A DNA stretch of 43,990 nucleotides. Source: JAABRU01 sp041390465 (lineage in GTDB: Bacteria; Desulfobacterota; Desulfobacteria; Desulfobacterales; Desulfococcaceae). Positions 1 to 7,745 of the stretch are shown in pieces. The translations under genes and the position numbers were made by a program. The stretch's first letter is position 1; the number at the start of each line of letters is the position of its first letter. The DNA lies in contig JAWKPW010000045.1 in NCBI GenBank assembly GCA_041390465.1, positions 1-43,990 of the forward strand, in the 5' to 3' direction. Below the pieces are notes generated by a model that searched no databases, was not told the DNA's origin, and worked only from the letters and a program-made list of their open reading frames with translations.

Positions 1-71
1 AAAGGTCAAAATAAGCTGAAAGAACAGCATAAAATCCGCGGTGAATCAGCACTGCCTTCCGCAAAATATGA

Positions 72-112
72 TTTCAATGGAGAATTGCTATTATACCAAA
101 TTCCCATTGAAT
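72..112. repeat. Palindromic repeat family 3, copy 1
   Basis: Imperfect palindrome. The left arm starts TTTCAATGGAGAATTG and the right arm ends CAAATTCCCATTGAA, with the centre at TATTATA. Related copies lie at 243-284, 6285-6335 and a half copy at 6353-6373. All are intergenic. Confidence 0.7.
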
Positions 113-242
113 TTATGCAATGCCTGTCCGGTCAGGGGCGGAGGAGTCCCGGACTGAAAGTCAGGGACACTGAAATGATCCGGAAATCCGGACAAAATTC
201 CGTTTCACCTCATTTCGGCACTCCGGAATCAGACAGGCACGG

Positions 243-284
243 TTTCAATGGCGAATTGGCATTATGCCAAATCACCGTTGAAAA
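243..284. repeat. Palindromic repeat family 3, copy 2
   Basis: The left arm reads TTTCAATGGCGAATTGGC and the right arm GCCAAATCACCGTTGAAA. The arms pair with few mismatches. It lies about 170 bases from copy 1 in the same orientation and the same gene-free stretch. Confidence 0.7.
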
Positions 285-506
285 TATGCTTTCATCCGGT
301 TCCGGCGCAGAGCGTCAATGCCATCAGACCGGGTGGAATGCCTCTGAAAGAACCGGCTGCATTTTTATCTGTTCACCGGTATATTTCTTCAAAATACAAA
401 GCAAAAATTCTTACATTTCAACTGTGGCCGGACACAAGGAAAAAACCGGTTTTTCTGAAAGACACTCTGTCAGATGCAAACTGCAAATGCGCAGCCGGGG
501 TTTTTC

Positions 507-1430
507 TTATTCCCTGAACAATTCTGTACTGATATACCGTTCCCCTGTGCTGGCCAGAATTGTCACAATGCATTTTCCTTTGGACTCCGGTTTTTTTGCC
601 ACTTTCAGCGCTGCCGCGACTGCGGCTCCTGAGGAAATGCCGCAGAGAATGCCTTCGGTATTCGCGAGTTTTCGGGCTGTTTCAAAAGCCTCGGCATTGC
701 TCACCTGCACCACCTCGTCAATCACACCCTGATCCAGCACCTCCGGAATGAATCCCGCACCAATGCCCTGAATCCTGTGGGGGCCGGGTTTTCCGCCGGA
801 AAGAACCGGTGAATCCTTTGGTTCCACAGCCACCGCCCGAAATTCGGGCTTGCGGGATTTGATGCACTGGGAAACTCCGGTAATGGTTCCTCCGGTTCCC
901 ACACCGGCCACAAAAATATCCGCCTTTCCATCCGTATCCCGCCAGATTTCCTCTGCCGTGGTTTCCCGGTGAATGCGGGGATTGGCCGGATTTCTGAACT
1001 GATCCGGCATATACGCGTTCGGATTTTGTGCCACCATCCGCTCTGCTGCGGCAATGGCCCCTTTCATGCCTTCGGCTCCGGGGGTGAGAACCAGTTCCGC
1101 TCCCAGATGCTTGAGAAGTTTGCGCCGCTCCGCACTCATGGTTTCCGGCATGGTCAGACAAAGCCGGTACCCTCTGACTGCGCAGATAAAGGCCAGGGCA
1201 ATGCCGGTATTGCCGCTGGTGGGTTCCACAATCAGCGTATCAGGCCCAATCCGGCCCTGTGCCTCGGCCGTGTCAATCATGGCTTTGGCCGTCCGATCCT
1301 TGATGCTCCCCAGAGGATTGAAAAATTCCAGTTTCGCGAAAATATCCGCATCCGCGGCTTCTGCAATCCGGTTCAGGCGGACCAGCGGAGTGGAACCTAC
1401 GGTGACGGTGATGTCTGCATATGTTTTCAT
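507..1430 (-). CDS. cysK: Cysteine synthase A (O-acetylserine sulfhydrylase)
   Basis: A PLP-dependent beta-replacement enzyme that makes L-cysteine from O-acetylserine and sulfide in the cytoplasm. The 307 residues match the usual CysK length. PLP-lysine context is seen in FNPLGSIKDRTA near residue 40. The phosphate or substrate loop PTSGNTGIALA lies near residue 70. A glycine-rich GVGTGGTITG lies near residue 175, and the C-terminal GISSGAAV is also present. The ATG is preceded by AGGA eight bases upstream. The gene stands alone on the minus strand, divergent from the prepilin-like gene. A cystathionine beta-synthase-type relative is less likely because no CBS or extra domain is present. Confidence 0.95.
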   Translation of the reverse strand: MKTYADITVTVGSTPLVRLNRIAEAADADIFAKLEFFNPLGSIKDRTAKAMIDTAEAQGRIGPDTLIVEPTSGNTGIALAFICAVRGYRLCLTMPETMSAERRKLLKHLGAELVLTPGAEGMKGAIAAAERMVAQNPNAYMPDQFRNPANPRIHRETTAEEIWRDTDGKADIFVAGVGTGGTITGVSQCIKSRKPEFRAVAVEPKDSPVLSGGKPGPHRIQGIGAGFIPEVLDQGVIDEVVQVSNAEAFETARKLANTEGILCGISSGAAVAAALKVAKKPESKGKCIVTILASTGERYISTELFRE

Positions 1431-1672
1431 GATGCTGTCCTGCTGTCAGAATTTATATGAAATGCTCCGTGAACAATCACATGGATTATTTTTTATGCCA
1501 ATACGCAAAAGATTTGTCAATCAGGATATTCAGAATTCGCAGACCATTCCCCAGCCCGGCATTTCTGCTGAAAAACAAAATAAGCCTTTTACTTTACATT
1601 TCCGGATTTCCGAATTATAACTCAAAGGAGTGCGGAAACTGAATGGGCTGTCAAACAAATTTCTTCATATTT

Positions 1673-1810
1673 AACCCAAGTTGCCAGTTACAAAAAATCG
1701 TAATGATTTCAACTGGCAGATTTTTATGCAAAAAACAGGTTAAATTTATAAAATTTTGTTTTAACAGTGTTTTTAAAATTACAACCTCTTTATAACTGGC
1801 AACCTGGGTT
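1673..1810. repeat. MITE-like element with 18-bp terminal inverted repeats
   Basis: The ends AACCCAAGTTGCCAGTTA (1673-1690) and TAACTGGCAACCTGGGTT (1793-1810) are inverted repeats matching at 17 of 18 positions. Both ends are flanked by ATTT, which may be a 4-bp target duplication. The 138-bp AT-rich interior has no coding capacity. A second AACTGGCA near 1711 makes a nested palindrome with the left end. Confidence 0.6.
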
Positions 1811-1814
1811 ATTT

Positions 1815-1899
1815 AACCGCGACGATCGCAAGGTTCACACACAGAACGCAAAGTTCTTTTTTTGCGCACTTTGCGGAAATCTTTGCGTCCCCTGCGGTT
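1815..1899. repeat. Imperfect inverted repeat of GCAAAG type upstream of the prepilin-like gene
   Basis: The stretch begins AACCGCGACGATCGCAAGG and ends TTTGCGTCCCCTGCGGTT. GAACGCAAAG and its complement occur inside, so the whole can fold back on itself. A related GCAAAGGACACAAAGAGG string is at about 6230-6250. It resembles a common low-complexity intergenic repeat. It also occupies the promoter region of the gene at 1942. Confidence 0.4.
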
Positions 1900-1941
1900 A
1901 AAAAAATGTGAAAGAATTGTTCGGTGCAGGGGGAATTTGCC

Positions 1942-3837
1942 ATGAAAAAAAATCCGGGATTTACCCTTATTGAACTGCTGGTTGTAGTCGTTATTATCGG
2001 AATTCTTGCCGGGATTATCGCTCCGGCTCTCATGGGGCATAAGGACAAATCACTTTCAAAACCCGAAGATGCTGTTCTGCATCCGGAAACTGCCTCTCTT
2101 CCGGATACTGCCGAAAAAAACAGGCAAAAACTTCCTTCCCGTGCCTGTGTCATTCCGGTGACAGAGTCGGCGGAGGTGAACGTAAAACTTACCGTGAGCG
2201 ATTATATCCGCAAATTCAAAGTGTACACTTTGTTTGATGTGGATTTTGCAGGCACCTATCTTTTTTCCAACCCTGACACCACACAGAACACTGTGCGTCT
2301 TTTCTTTCCTTTTCCCAAAGGAACCACGCAGGCAAAGGATGTTTCCCTCAAGATTTCCCTTCTTTCCGCAGATACCCTGAAACAGGCAGAAAACGTCAGA
2401 ACCGATCTGGATGGCATTGAATGGTTCGGGGAACTTCCCCAAAATGAAAAACTGCGCGCGCAGGTGCGTTACAATACCCAGGGCAATGAACGCTATATGT
2501 ATGAAGGGCCGGGTGCAGATCGGGCAGGAGCATTGAAAATTGAGATGATTCTGGAAGGCGGAACCTCGGAACTCATACCGCCGGAAGCCCTGCAGCCACA
2601 GGTGACAGCACCGGGGCATCTGCTGTGGGATTTCAGAAATCTCATTACCGACCGCAAGATTATTGTGGAACTGCCCGGCGCCATGACACCCACAGGACGG
2701 GTCATTCTTTTCCTGAGACTGGCCGGACTGGCCGTGTTTCTTTTTGGCATTGGATTCATGTATCTCAATGACCTTACCCAGCCGGGACGTCTGGACAATT
2801 TCCGGATGGGGCATTTTCTGCTGCTCGCGCTGACTTATTCCCTGTTTTTCATTCTTTTTACGGTTCTCAACCTGAATGAAAACATGGACACGCGATGGGC
2901 TCTGCTTGTTTCCACAATTCTGTCCCTTCCGCTGCTGCTGATTCACACCGGACGGTTTCTGGGCACAGGCTTTTCCCTTACCCGAATTCTGCCTCTGGCC
3001 CTGTTCACTCTGGGCATTGTCATCAACGGTGTATATGGCGGACAGTACCGCTCCTATATTTTTATTGCCTTCACAGTTCTTGCCGCAGCTTTTGTCACAC
3101 TTACTTACAAGGGATGGACAGACAGAAGAAAGTTGTCTGAAGAGAAAAAAGCACAGGAGAGGGAACTGCGGATACAGCAGGAAAAGGATGCAGTTGAAGC
3201 AGGAAAAAGGAAAAATGCGTTTGAGGCATGGCGGAGATCTGCGGAGGAAAAATTTGGAAAAAGCCTTGAGAGATTTGCCAAACTGAACCGGGAGGCTGAC
3301 GCTTTGGCAAAGAAAGCCTCTCTTCTCCTTGAGTTTCAGGATGGAGAGGAAAAGCAGAGCATCCGGCAGTTTATGGAAAAACGGCTGGTGCATCTGTCTG
3401 AACTGGAAAAACGGTTTCATGATTTTCGCGGACGTTTCCATGCACTTGCAGAAATCCCTGAGGAAAAAACCTTTTCTGAAACATACAGGGCAATGAAAGA
3501 GGATGCCGAAGGATTTGAGACTGAATACGGGCATGCTTTGGATCTGCTGAAAAAATCAGTGGAGGATCTGACCCAGATGCGGGAACGCTCGCAGATTCTG
3601 TCTTCTGAAAAAGCAGATATGCTTCACTGCATTGCCTGCGGATTTGAAAGCAGACTGTCCCGGCACTGTCCCAACTGCGGCATTGTCAGCCCGGTGAAGC
3701 TGATTTGCAGTCAGTGCGGAGAGATTTGCATGCTGCCTGTGCATATGCTTGACCGGGAAAAAGCCGGGCCCAGGTTTCACTGCCTGCGCTGCGGTCATCC
3801 CCATGATTTCCGGATGCCGGCTCCAAGTCTGTTCTGA
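1942..3837 (+). CDS. Prepilin-type N-terminus fused to a multi-pass membrane, coiled-coil and zinc-ribbon protein
   Basis: Function unknown. Residues 5-30 are a classic type IV prepilin/pseudopilin leader: a short basic stretch, then GFTLIELL with the conserved Glu at +5 of the mature protein, then a hydrophobic helix. About 200 residues of predicted extracytoplasmic beta-rich sequence follow. Next come roughly five hydrophobic segments (about residues 246-385), then a long charged coiled coil (about 390-550). The C-terminal 70 residues hold several CxxC pairs (CIAC, CPNC, CSQC, CLRC), a likely double zinc ribbon. Pseudopilins are normally 120-200 residues and single-pass, so this 631-residue architecture is atypical. 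I chose the ATG at 1942 because AGGGGG lies just upstream; an in-frame GTG at 1924 is the alternative. The neighbours give no functional hint. Confidence 0.75.
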   Translation: MKKNPGFTLIELLVVVVIIGILAGIIAPALMGHKDKSLSKPEDAVLHPETASLPDTAEKNRQKLPSRACVIPVTESAEVNVKLTVSDYIRKFKVYTLFDVDFAGTYLFSNPDTTQNTVRLFFPFPKGTTQAKDVSLKISLLSADTLKQAENVRTDLDGIEWFGELPQNEKLRAQVRYNTQGNERYMYEGPGADRAGALKIEMILEGGTSELIPPEALQPQVTAPGHLLWDFRNLITDRKIIVELPGAMTPTGRVILFLRLAGLAVFLFGIGFMYLNDLTQPGRLDNFRMGHFLLLALTYSLFFILFTVLNLNENMDTRWALLVSTILSLPLLLIHTGRFLGTGFSLTRILPLALFTLGIVINGVYGGQYRSYIFIAFTVLAAAFVTLTYKGWTDRRKLSEEKKAQERELRIQQEKDAVEAGKRKNAFEAWRRSAEEKFGKSLERFAKLNREADALAKKASLLLEFQDGEEKQSIRQFMEKRLVHLSELEKRFHDFRGRFHALAEIPEEKTFSETYRAMKEDAEGFETEYGHALDLLKKSVEDLTQMRERSQILSSEKADMLHCIACGFESRLSRHCPNCGIVSPVKLICSQCGEICMLPVHMLDREKAGPRFHCLRCGHPHDFRMPAPSLF

Positions 3838-3935
3838 GGGATTGACCTGACTGCGTATTTTTTTCCTGTCTGAACAGGGCCCAAATGCTTTTTTTATATT
3901 CAGACTGAAAAAATGCACATGTTTTTAATTTCTGC

Positions 3936-3964
3936 TTGACATTTATTTTCAGTACCTCTAAAAT
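3936..3964 (+). promoter_or_regulatory. Sigma70-type promoter candidate
   Basis: TTGACA (3936-3941), a 17-bp spacer and TAAAAT (3959-3964) form a near-consensus promoter. Transcription from about 3971 would give a leader of roughly 290 nt before the gene at 4265. The leader contains a palindromic repeat and a terminator hairpin. The 3838-4264 gap otherwise holds no convincing gene. Confidence 0.6.
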
Positions 3965-4103
3965 TTATGCCACTGTTTTTCAGGAACAGTGTCTGTTTCC
4001 TGACAGATTTCGCACAACGGCGTGCAAAATACTCTTTTTTATGCGAATTAAGCGTTAAAAATTCCATAATGGATAACAACAAGGTGCTGTATATTCATGC
4101 AAA

Positions 4104-4134
4104 AATTTGGCAACTTTTGAAAAGTTGTCAAATT
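4104..4134. repeat. Palindromic repeat family 1, copy 1
   Basis: The arms AATTTGGCAACTTTT and AAAAGTTGTCAAATT pair with one mismatch around a single central G. The same palindrome recurs at 6122-6154, 7410-7440, 11596-11630 and 42393-42423. Confidence 0.8.
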
Positions 4135-4186
4135 CTGCCGGAATCTGACTCTTAATTCATATTGTTAAAATTAAGGTGAAGAAGAC

Positions 4187-4231
4187 AAAGGCGTCTGTTT
4201 CCCCAGCGATGGGGCAGACGCCTTTTTGTTT
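4187..4231 (+). terminator. Intrinsic terminator in the leader of the glutamate-synthase-like gene
   Basis: An 11-bp perfect stem, AAAGGCGTCTG (4187-4197) with CAGACGCCTTT (4215-4225), has an inner CCCC/GGGG pairing. It is followed by TTGTTTTT. It ends about 35 bases before the next start codon and lies about 220 nt downstream of a promoter candidate, so it may act as an attenuator rather than as the end of the previous gene. Confidence 0.75.
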
Positions 4232-4264
4232 TTATAAACGGGATTAATCACAAAAGGAGGAAGT

Positions 4265-5917
4265 ATGCGTTTTTCAAAAAACAATGATGTTCTGGGAACT
4301 TCAAACAGAGGAAATCCGACAGAATCCAGTCTGTGCACCCTTTGCCGCGCGGACTGCGAGGGAAAATGCGAAACCTGGCTTTCCAGCCTGGTGGGACGCA
4401 AACTGCTCTATCCGAGAAGTTTCGGGATTGTCACCGCAGGAGCCAACAATACCAGCCATGTGGGCGTTTCCTACAATTCGCTCCGAATTCAGGGCTATGC
4501 CTACGGCGCGCACGGTCTGAGCGAAGGCATGAGCAATGATCCGGATGACTGCATTTTCCCCAAAGTCAGTCTGGAGACCGAATTCGGCAAGGCCGTGAAA
4601 ACCAAAATCCGCATGCCTCTGATGACCGGCGCGCTCGGTTCCACCTTTGTGGCCGAGAAATACTGGGATTCCTTTGCCATCGGCGGCGCGCTGGTGGGCA
4701 TTCCCGTAGTCATCGGCGAGAACGTGGTGGGCGTGGATCGGAAATCGGAAATCACTCCCGGTGATGTGCGCAAAGGCAAGATCAAAGGGGCACCGGAACT
4801 GAATCGCCGGATCGACGGCTATCTCCGCTATTTTGACGGTCACGGAGCCATCATTGTGCAGTTGAATGTGGAAGATGCGCGCAACGGGGTGGCTGAATAT
4901 GTGGCAGAAAAATACGGAGACAAATGCATCATTGAACTGAAATGGGGGCAGGGTGCAAAGAATATCGGCGGTGAAATTCAGGTGACAAGTCTGGATTATG
5001 CGCTGTTCCTGAAAAACAGGGGATATATTGTGGATCCGGATCCTTCCCTGCCGGAAGTCAAGGAGGCTTTTGAAAACGGATCCATCAAATCCTTTGCCCG
5101 CCACAGCCGTCTGGGCAACACCAATATGGATACGGTGGATCAGGTGCGCCGGGATTTCATGCGCACAGTGGAATATCTGCGCAGCATCGGCTTCAGCCGG
5201 GTCACACTGAAAACCGGTTCCTACGGCATGGAGGAACTGGCCATGGCCATCAAATTTGCCACAGATGCCAAACTGGATCTGCTGACCATTGACGGCTCCG
5301 GCGGCGGCACCGGCATGAGTCCCTGGAACATGATGCAGAGCTGGGGCGTTCCTTCCATCATTCTGCATTCCAAAGCCTATGAATATGCCAACCTGCTGGC
5401 TGCCAGAGGTCTGGATGTGGTGGATATGTCCTTTGCAGGCGGTTTTGCACTGGAAGATCATATCTTCAAGGCTCTGGCTTTGGGTGCGCCTTTCACCAAA
5501 CTGGTCTGCATGGGCCGGGGCATTATGATACCCGGTTTTGTGGGCTCCAATATTGAAGGTGCGATTTTCCCGGAAAGACGGGCAGATGTCAACGGTCACT
5601 GGTCAGAACTGCCCAGAACCGTTCGTCAGGTGGGCAGCACAGCCAAAGAAATCTTTGCCTCCTATTTTGATGTGGAGAAAATTGTGGGCAAAGACGAAAT
5701 GAAAAACATTCCTTACGGAGCCATTGCCTTTTACACGCTGGTTGACAAACTGGCCTGCGGTCTCCAGCAGTTGATGGCCGGCGCGCGGAAATTCAAAATG
5801 AACCAGCTCAGCCGTGCAGAACTGTTCTCCGGAAACCGGGAAACCGCCAGGGAAACCGGCATTCCCCACTGCGCGGATGTGAATGACGAAAGCGCGAAGA
5901 AGATTCTGAAGTCCTAA
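4265..5917 (+). CDS. FMN-binding glutamate synthase family protein
   Basis: The protein matches the FMN/Fe-S synthase domain of the glutamate synthase large subunit, without the glutaminase (class II amidotransferase) domain. Visible features are an N-terminal cysteine cluster (LCTLCRADCEGKC, about residues 24-36), the FMN-barrel stretch DGSGGGTGMSPW near residue 345, and GGFALEDHIFKALALGA followed by a conserved MGRGIMIPGF. The 550 residues fit stand-alone archaeal-type GltS-domain proteins. AGGAGG four bases before the ATG fixes the start. No gltD partner is adjacent, although a GltD/HdrD-like protein is encoded about 30 kb away. Whether it makes glutamate or serves another amino transfer is not determinable here. 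A long leader with a terminator hairpin suggests regulated expression. Confidence 0.85.
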   Translation: MRFSKNNDVLGTSNRGNPTESSLCTLCRADCEGKCETWLSSLVGRKLLYPRSFGIVTAGANNTSHVGVSYNSLRIQGYAYGAHGLSEGMSNDPDDCIFPKVSLETEFGKAVKTKIRMPLMTGALGSTFVAEKYWDSFAIGGALVGIPVVIGENVVGVDRKSEITPGDVRKGKIKGAPELNRRIDGYLRYFDGHGAIIVQLNVEDARNGVAEYVAEKYGDKCIIELKWGQGAKNIGGEIQVTSLDYALFLKNRGYIVDPDPSLPEVKEAFENGSIKSFARHSRLGNTNMDTVDQVRRDFMRTVEYLRSIGFSRVTLKTGSYGMEELAMAIKFATDAKLDLLTIDGSGGGTGMSPWNMMQSWGVPSIILHSKAYEYANLLAARGLDVVDMSFAGGFALEDHIFKALALGAPFTKLVCMGRGIMIPGFVGSNIEGAIFPERRADVNGHWSELPRTVRQVGSTAKEIFASYFDVEKIVGKDEMKNIPYGAIAFYTLVDKLACGLQQLMAGARKFKMNQLSRAELFSGNRETARETGIPHCADVNDESAKKILKS

Positions 5918-5955
5918 GCAGGTCAGCATAAATTTTGGGGTGCGGCATTTTCAGA

Positions 5956-5986
5956 CAAACCGGATTTTTCCGAAAAATCCGGTTTG
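5956..5986. repeat. Palindromic repeat family 2, copy 1
   Basis: Perfect 15-bp arms CAAACCGGATTTTTC and GAAAAATCCGGTTTG surround a single central base. It lies 39 bases after the stop of the glutamate-synthase-like gene, so it could act as a 3' hairpin for that transcript. Copies also occur at 7592-7624 and, with changed sequence, inside a gene at 37166-37196. Confidence 0.8.
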
Positions 5987-6055
5987 TTGAATACCCGAAG
6001 ACTTTCACCTGCGTGCTGAAATCATCGGGCAAAAGCCAAGTCCTGTCGGCTGTTG

Positions 6056-6101
6056 AGTTGTGCCTAACTGATTTTTCTGCAAAAATAAGTTAGGCACAAC
6101 T
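6056..6101. repeat. Perfect 14-bp inverted repeat between convergent genes
   Basis: The arms AGTTGTGCCTAACT (6056-6069) and AGTTAGGCACAACT (6088-6101) enclose an 18-base T- and A-rich loop. It lies between the 3' ends of the convergent glutamate-synthase-like gene and xth. It is not followed by a T-run on either strand, so it is not a clean intrinsic terminator. Confidence 0.7.
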
Positions 6102-6121
6102 TGGTGCACTGCTGCATTGAA

Positions 6122-6154
6122 AGATTTGACAATTTTTGGAAAATTGTCAAATCT
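6122..6154. repeat. Palindromic repeat family 1, copy 2
   Basis: The arms AGATTTGACAATTTT and AAAATTGTCAAATCT pair perfectly. It lies in the 460-base gene-free stretch 5918-6379, which otherwise holds only repeats. Confidence 0.8.
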
Positions 6155-6284
6155 GGGGGATGTTTTTTTCCGGAAATCGACTTATACCGATTCTCCTTTG
6201 AAACCATGCTTTCCGCCGGATTTGTTTTACCGCAAAGGACACAAAGAGGGCACAACGGTCACAAAAAACTTGCAGCACTATATA

Positions 6285-6335
6285 AAATCAACGGCGAATC
6301 GGTATATCGGCATGATACCGAATCTCCATTGATTT
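6285..6335. repeat. Palindromic repeat family 3, copy 3
   Basis: The left arm AAATCAACGGCGAATCGGTAT and right arm ATACCGAATCTCCATTGATTT pair with a few mismatches around ATCGGCATG. A half copy, TTTTCAATGGGGAATCGGTAT, follows at 6353-6373 and abuts the 3' end of xth. Confidence 0.7.
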
Positions 6336-6379
6336 GATCCAATACAAATATGTTTTCAATGGGGAATCGGTATTAAACT

Positions 6380-7162
6380 CTATACCGCAATGCGCAGCCC
6401 CACCGGGCAATGATCCGAGCCCATTACCGCATTGTCAATAAAAGCCTCTTTCACCATTCCCTTTTCCACCATTTCTTTTGTGACAAAAAAATAATCAATG
6501 CGCCAGCCCGCATTCCGTTCTCTGGCTCTGGATCGGTAAGACCACCAGGAATATTTCACTTCCTCCGGGTAAAAATGGCGAAACGTGTCAACATAGCCCA
6601 GTTCCGCAATGCGATCCAGCCAGTCCCGCTCAATGCGCAGGAAGCCGGAACTGTTTTCATTGGCCTTGGGATTTTTCAGGTCAATTTCATTGTGTGCCGT
6701 GTTGTAATCTCCAGCAATAACAAGATGTTTCCCGGCTTTTCTGCACTGCTCCGTGTAAGCAAAAAAGTCCCGGTAGAAATTCAGTTTGTACTGCAGTCTT
6801 TCATCGCTCATGCCGCCGTTGGGAAAATAGATATTGAAAAAGATAAAATTTCCAAAATCCAGTTCCAGTATTCTTCCTTCATTGTCGTATTCCGGAATGC
6901 CGATGCCTTGTTTCACGGATTTCGGCTGGATACGGGTATAGACACCGACCCCGCTGTATCCTTTTTTGGTGCTGGCATGGGACCAGAAAGATTCATAGCC
7001 TTCCATATTCTTCATTTCATCCGTGAGCTGCTTTTCCTGCAGTTTGCTTTCCTGTATGGCAAACACATCAGCATCCAGTTTCCGGAAGGAATCTGCAAAG
7101 CCTTTTTCCCACGCGGCTCTCAGGCCATTGACATTCCAGGAGATCAGTTTTGTTTCAGACAT
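6380..7162 (-). CDS. xth: Exodeoxyribonuclease III (AP endonuclease)
   Basis: A Mg-dependent class II AP endonuclease and 3'-5' exonuclease of base excision repair. The 260 residues match the ExoIII/ExoA family. SWNVNGLRAA lies at residues 8-17, the metal ligand Glu is in IQESKLQ (about 37-43), GVGVYTR is near 72, the catalytic AGDYNTAH is near 150, WWSYRSRARERNAGWRIDY is near 207, and the terminal GSDHCPVGL carries the catalytic His. AAGGA upstream of the ATG supports the start. The gene converges with the glutamate-synthase-like gene and is divergent from gmhA. Confidence 0.95.
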   Translation of the reverse strand: MSETKLISWNVNGLRAAWEKGFADSFRKLDADVFAIQESKLQEKQLTDEMKNMEGYESFWSHASTKKGYSGVGVYTRIQPKSVKQGIGIPEYDNEGRILELDFGNFIFFNIYFPNGGMSDERLQYKLNFYRDFFAYTEQCRKAGKHLVIAGDYNTAHNEIDLKNPKANENSSGFLRIERDWLDRIAELGYVDTFRHFYPEEVKYSWWSYRSRARERNAGWRIDYFFVTKEMVEKGMVKEAFIDNAVMGSDHCPVGLRIAV

Positions 7163-7409
7163 GGGGATATTTCCTTTGTGAAATAAAAAAAATGGTTGTT
7201 CAGGCTCTTTTGCGGAGCAGATCAGGCAGATATTGTTTCAGCCGCGAATAAACACAAAAAACGGCACTGCACCGCAGTCACAGGACTTGTCTCTGTGCGC
7301 CAAGTCTGCTTTGTTATCCTGAATCCCCGTCTTTTTCAAGCAAAATCTGTCTGTGCGGTCCCTGTGCCGGTTGCAGTTCAAGACGATTTCCGGAAAAGAA
7401 CATCCCGCA

Positions 7410-7440
7410 GATTTGACAGGTTTTGAAAAGTTGTCAAATT
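7410..7440. repeat. Palindromic repeat family 1, copy 3
   Basis: The left arm GATTTGACAGGTTTT and the right arm AAAAGTTGTCAAATT pair with a few mismatches. The right half is identical to that of copy 1 (4104-4134). A run of T follows on the plus strand. Confidence 0.75.
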
Positions 7441-7591
7441 TTTCAGGTGACTGAACCGGGACATTCCTTTTCAGAATTCACCTGAACTTGCCGACTTTTC
7501 TTATGGATGTTGCAAAAAGGGAGAGGAATTGCTACTATTGCTTTGCACGCAGTGTTTTGTCAGATTCGATTTTATGCGTTGAACTTTGCAT

Positions 7592-7624
7592 AAAAACCGG
7601 ATTTTTCGGAAAAATCCGGTTTTT
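7592..7624. repeat. Palindromic repeat family 2, copy 2
   Basis: Perfect 15-bp arms AAAAACCGGATTTTT and AAAAATCCGGTTTTT surround CGG. It lies about 120 bases upstream of gmhA. The core is identical to the copy at 5956-5986. Confidence 0.8.
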
Positions 7625-7745
7625 GCAACTCACAGAAACAGAATTGGCAGAGCCGCAGTCCCCAAAAAATCTGCGGAAAAAGGTTTGACAGAAATGCCAG
7701 GCCCGGATTGAAACCTGCACGAAACCATAAGAGACCGGAGTTGCA

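Larger units (their letters stand above)
1..506. other. Gene-free stretch downstream of cysK
   Basis: No convincing gene is seen on either strand. Overlapping short open frames here have no start signal and no recognisable family. The stretch holds two copies of a palindromic repeat (72-112 and 243-284) and then the 3' flank of cysK. No strong intrinsic terminator for cysK is obvious. Confidence 0.6.
7163..7745. other. Divergent intergenic region between xth and gmhA
   Basis: 583 bases without a convincing gene. Short open frames lack start signals and family resemblance. The stretch holds palindromes at 7410-7440 (family 1) and 7592-7624 (family 2), plus a small inverted repeat TTCAGGTGA/TCACCTGAA at about 7443 and 7479. 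Confidence 0.5.

Noticed and set aside
2056..3534. Long minus-strand open frame of 492 codons opposite the prepilin-like gene
   Set aside because: It is a shadow of the plus-strand gene. Its translation is Phe-, Cys- and Gln-rich without any family pattern, and it has no ribosome binding site.
3967..4155. 62-codon frame in the leader of the glutamate-synthase-like gene as a leader peptide
   Set aside because: No ribosome binding site, and it runs through a palindromic repeat. It shows no run of a single regulatory amino acid.
4301..5599. Minus-strand open frame of 432 codons opposite the glutamate-synthase-like gene
   Set aside because: His- and Gly-rich translation typical of the antisense of a GC-rich codon pattern. 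The opposite strand has clear family motifs and an ideal start.
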